A DNA stretch of 41,417 bases from Gemmatimonadota bacterium. Its GTDB lineage: Bacteria; Gemmatimonadota; Gemmatimonadetes; Gemmatimonadales; GWC2-71-9. Location of the stretch: positions 1-41,417 of the forward strand of contig JAABRY010000014.1 of the NCBI GenBank assembly GCA_011390645.1, read 5' to 3'. The position numbers were made by a program, and so were the translations under genes. Below the pieces are notes generated by a model. The model saw only the letters and a list, made by a program, of their open reading frames with translations, made no database searches and was not told where the DNA came from. Shown here one piece after another: positions 39,764-41,417 of the stretch. How positions within the stretch are numbered: position 1 is the first letter of the stretch; each line of letters opens with the position of its first letter.

Positions 39764-40497
39764 TGCGCCGCCTTGACGGTGGCGTGGCGCTGGTCACCGG
39801 TGGTGCTCGCCGGCTGGGGCGTGCGTTCGTCGAGGCGCTGGCTGCCGACGGCATGCGCGTCGCCGTGCACCATGGACAGTCGGCCACCGAGGCGGAGCAG
39901 GTGGTGGCAGGCATCCGCGCCAGGGGGGGGGATGCACTCGCCCTGGGTGCGGACCTCACCGACGCGGAGGCGGCACTCGCCCTGCCGCAGCGTGTGGTGG
40001 ATCACTTTGGTCGACTCGACGTCCTCGTGAATTCCGCGGCGGTGATGGAACGCATCCCGTTGGCGGACACGACCGTGGCGCAGTGGGATGCAATCCTCGA
40101 CCTCAACCTCCGCGCCCCCTTTCTCGTCGCGCAGCAAGCTGCGCCGCACCTGCGTGTGACGGGTGGCACCATCGTCAACATCGCGGATCTGGGCGGCCTC
40201 GAGCCGTGGCGCAACTATCCCGCGCACTCGGTCAGCAAGGCCGGCGTGGTGATGCTGACCCGCGTGCTGGCGCTCGCGCTGGCCCCGGAGGTCACCGTCA
40301 ACGCGATCGCGCCCGGCACGGTCCTGGTGCCGGATGACTACGACGATGAGCGGCGCGCCTTCCTGAGTGAGAGCACTCCGCTCGGTCGCCTCGGTACTCC
40401 CGAGGATGCGGTCGAGGCACTGCGTTACCTGGCGCGTCAAACCTTCGTCACCGGCGAGACGCTGGTGGTGGACGGTGGCCGGCTGCACCGGCGATGA
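39763..40497 (+). CDS. SDR oxidoreductase of FolM/pteridine-reductase type with altered active site
   Basis: A 244-residue SDR. TGGARRLGRAF (about 9-19), with arginines after TGG, is typical of NADPH-using pteridine reductase/FolM-like SDRs. VNSAA replaces NNAG, IVNIADLGG replaces the catalytic Ser stretch, and YPAHSVSKAG has His where the catalytic Tyr of YxxxK normally stands. VVDGGRLHRR ends the protein. The Lys is kept, so the cofactor may bind, but activity could differ from classic reductases. The start overlaps the PHP stop (TGATG). Confidence 0.85.
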   Translation: MRRLDGGVALVTGGARRLGRAFVEALAADGMRVAVHHGQSATEAEQVVAGIRARGGDALALGADLTDAEAALALPQRVVDHFGRLDVLVNSAAVMERIPLADTTVAQWDAILDLNLRAPFLVAQQAAPHLRVTGGTIVNIADLGGLEPWRNYPAHSVSKAGVVMLTRVLALALAPEVTVNAIAPGTVLVPDDYDDERRAFLSESTPLGRLGTPEDAVEALRYLARQTFVTGETLVVDGGRLHRR

Positions 40498-41249
40498 TCG
40501 CGCTCGGGGAGGTCGTGATCATCGGCGGCGGCTGTTATGGCAGCTTCTACGCAGGGCAACTCGCCAGGGCCCGTCAGCGTGGCGCGGCCAGCTGGACGCG
40601 TCTCTGTGTGATCGATCGCGATCCCGCGTGCCAGGCCGCGCCACTCCTGAGTGAGATCCCCGACAGCGAACTGATTGTCGAGGCCTGGGGGCCGTTCCTC
40701 GATCGCTGGCTCGGCGGAGCACGCACGCTCGACGATCAGATCGTCCCCTCACCGCTGATGCCGCACCTGATGGCCACCTGGGTCGAGCGGCAGGCACGGA
40801 ACCGGTGGCCCGGGCATGCCATCGGGATGGTGCCGGCGACGGCCGAGATCGGGACCCCGTTTGACCGCCTGCACCCGGTGGACGGGGTCCGGTATGTCTC
40901 GTGGGCGGACTGGCTCTGTCCCGTGCACTGCATCGAACCGGCCACCTGCCCGGTCATCGGCGGGCCCCGGAGCTGGGAGATGGGCGAGTCGGTCACGGCC
41001 TGGACTGCCGCACGTGCGCAGGACCGCCCGACCGTGGGGCCAGCGCTCTTCGCGTGTCGGCACGTGGTGTATGGTGTCGGGATGTACCCTGCCACGCGGG
41101 CTCGCGAGGCGCTTGAGCTCCTCGCACGCGGGCTGGCCGCTTCGCCGGATGGTGTGGATCTCGTGGTCGCATCGGTGTCGGCATGCCACGGCGCGGTCGG
41201 CATGCTGCGCGTCGAGGCCGGGGCGCACATTACCAAGGGGGGGGGATGA
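40494..41249 (+). CDS. Hypothetical protein with Rossmann-like start and Cys cluster (251 aa)
   Basis: I do not recognise this protein. The N-terminus VVIIGGGCYGSFYAGQL is a good nucleotide-binding GxGxxGS turn, followed by CVIDRDPAC. In the middle, WADWLCPVHCIEPATCPVIGG groups three Cys and a His in a way that could bind metal. The C-terminus SVSACHGAVGMLRV is conserved-looking. It overlaps the SDR gene by 4 nt and the next gene by 4 nt, with a nine-G run as its last sense codons. An NAD(P)-dependent or metal-binding redox role is possible, not shown. Confidence 0.7.
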   Translation: MIALGEVVIIGGGCYGSFYAGQLARARQRGAASWTRLCVIDRDPACQAAPLLSEIPDSELIVEAWGPFLDRWLGGARTLDDQIVPSPLMPHLMATWVERQARNRWPGHAIGMVPATAEIGTPFDRLHPVDGVRYVSWADWLCPVHCIEPATCPVIGGPRSWEMGESVTAWTAARAQDRPTVGPALFACRHVVYGVGMYPATRAREALELLARGLAASPDGVDLVVASVSACHGAVGMLRVEAGAHITKGGG

Positions 41250-41417
41250 CCGACGCCGCACCCGCGCCGAGGCCCAGCAAGCGGGCACTGCTGCGGCTCT
41301 TCAAGCGCTTCGTGCGATCGATGCAAGCGACCGCAGCGTCCGCGGTCGGCATTGACTCGTCGCACCGCGTCCAGACCGTGGTCGCCATGCTTGATTTCAA
41401 CGCCCGGCGCGCGCCGG
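41246..41417 (+). CDS. Hypothetical protein, N-terminal 57 residues only
   Basis: The frame opens at ATG 41246 inside the end of the preceding gene and runs off the right edge. The visible start is basic (RPSKRALLRLFKRFVRSMQ) and then VGIDSSHRVQTVVAMLDFNARRAP. No family can be assigned. The ATG directly follows a G9 run, which may serve as a purine-rich ribosome site. Confidence 0.55.
   Translation, partial: MTDAAPAPRPSKRALLRLFKRFVRSMQATAASAVGIDSSHRVQTVVAMLDFNARRAP

Overview
This 41.4 kb window is high-GC bacterial chromosome (roughly two thirds G+C), densely coded, with frequent GTG and TTG starts and many 4-nt stop/start overlaps. The mix of genes suggests a Gram-negative, outer-membrane-bearing, aerobic soil or water bacterium: a TonB/ExbB/ExbD energising system, lipoproteins with lipoboxes, LVIVD beta-propeller and DUF305 proteins, a DUF1343 (NamZ) hydrolase and an inositol-phospholipid pathway. 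Gemmatimonadota is my best guess, from gene style only. No rRNA, tRNA, CRISPR array, phage or insertion sequence was seen.

Layout. (1) 1-7.9 kb: a glycan/envelope region. An adenylate-forming enzyme runs off the left edge, then a DXD glycosyltransferase. An overlapping leftward operon follows: ABC exporter, FAD oxidoreductase, GT2 glycosyltransferase, two related small membrane proteins and a NodB deacetylase. (2) 8.0-12.7 kb: a parvulin-type lipoprotein, two small hypothetical genes, a polytopic membrane protein, Mn-type superoxide dismutase and a Bcp-like peroxiredoxin. (3) 12.7-20.9 kb: a SnoaL-like secreted protein, a histidine kinase / OmpR regulator / histidine kinase trio, a Pho-box-like direct repeat, and a tonB-exbB-exbD-exbD-tonB operon with an SDR gene. 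A strong terminator closes this block. (4) 20.9-25.2 kb, leftward: LVIVD protein, DUF305 lipoprotein, S41 protease. (5) 25.3-32.4 kb: what looks like a peptidoglycan-recovery cluster. NamZ-type exo-muramidase faces NagZ-type glucosaminidase and an AmiE/YbbE-type serine hydrolase, followed by an IscA-type protein, a sodium:solute symporter and a BadF-type sugar kinase. Together these could strip GlcNAc, MurNAc and peptides from wall fragments, import the amino sugars and phosphorylate them. Tandem heptamer repeats border the symporter-kinase pair. (6) 32.6-34.8 kb: CDP-alcohol phosphatidyltransferase and myo-inositol-3-phosphate synthase, a two-step route to an inositol lipid. (7) 34.9-41.4 kb: E1alpha, E1beta and E2 of a 2-oxoacid dehydrogenase, then tightly packed small unknown genes, a PHP phosphoesterase, an SDR whose usual catalytic Tyr is His, an unknown Rossmann-like protein, and a gene cut by the right edge.

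The most notable signals not explained by the genes are the peptidoglycan-salvage arrangement, the heptamer arrays, the Pho-box-like repeat, and an excess of G or C runs that are almost all exactly nine long, three of them in one glycosyltransferase gene.
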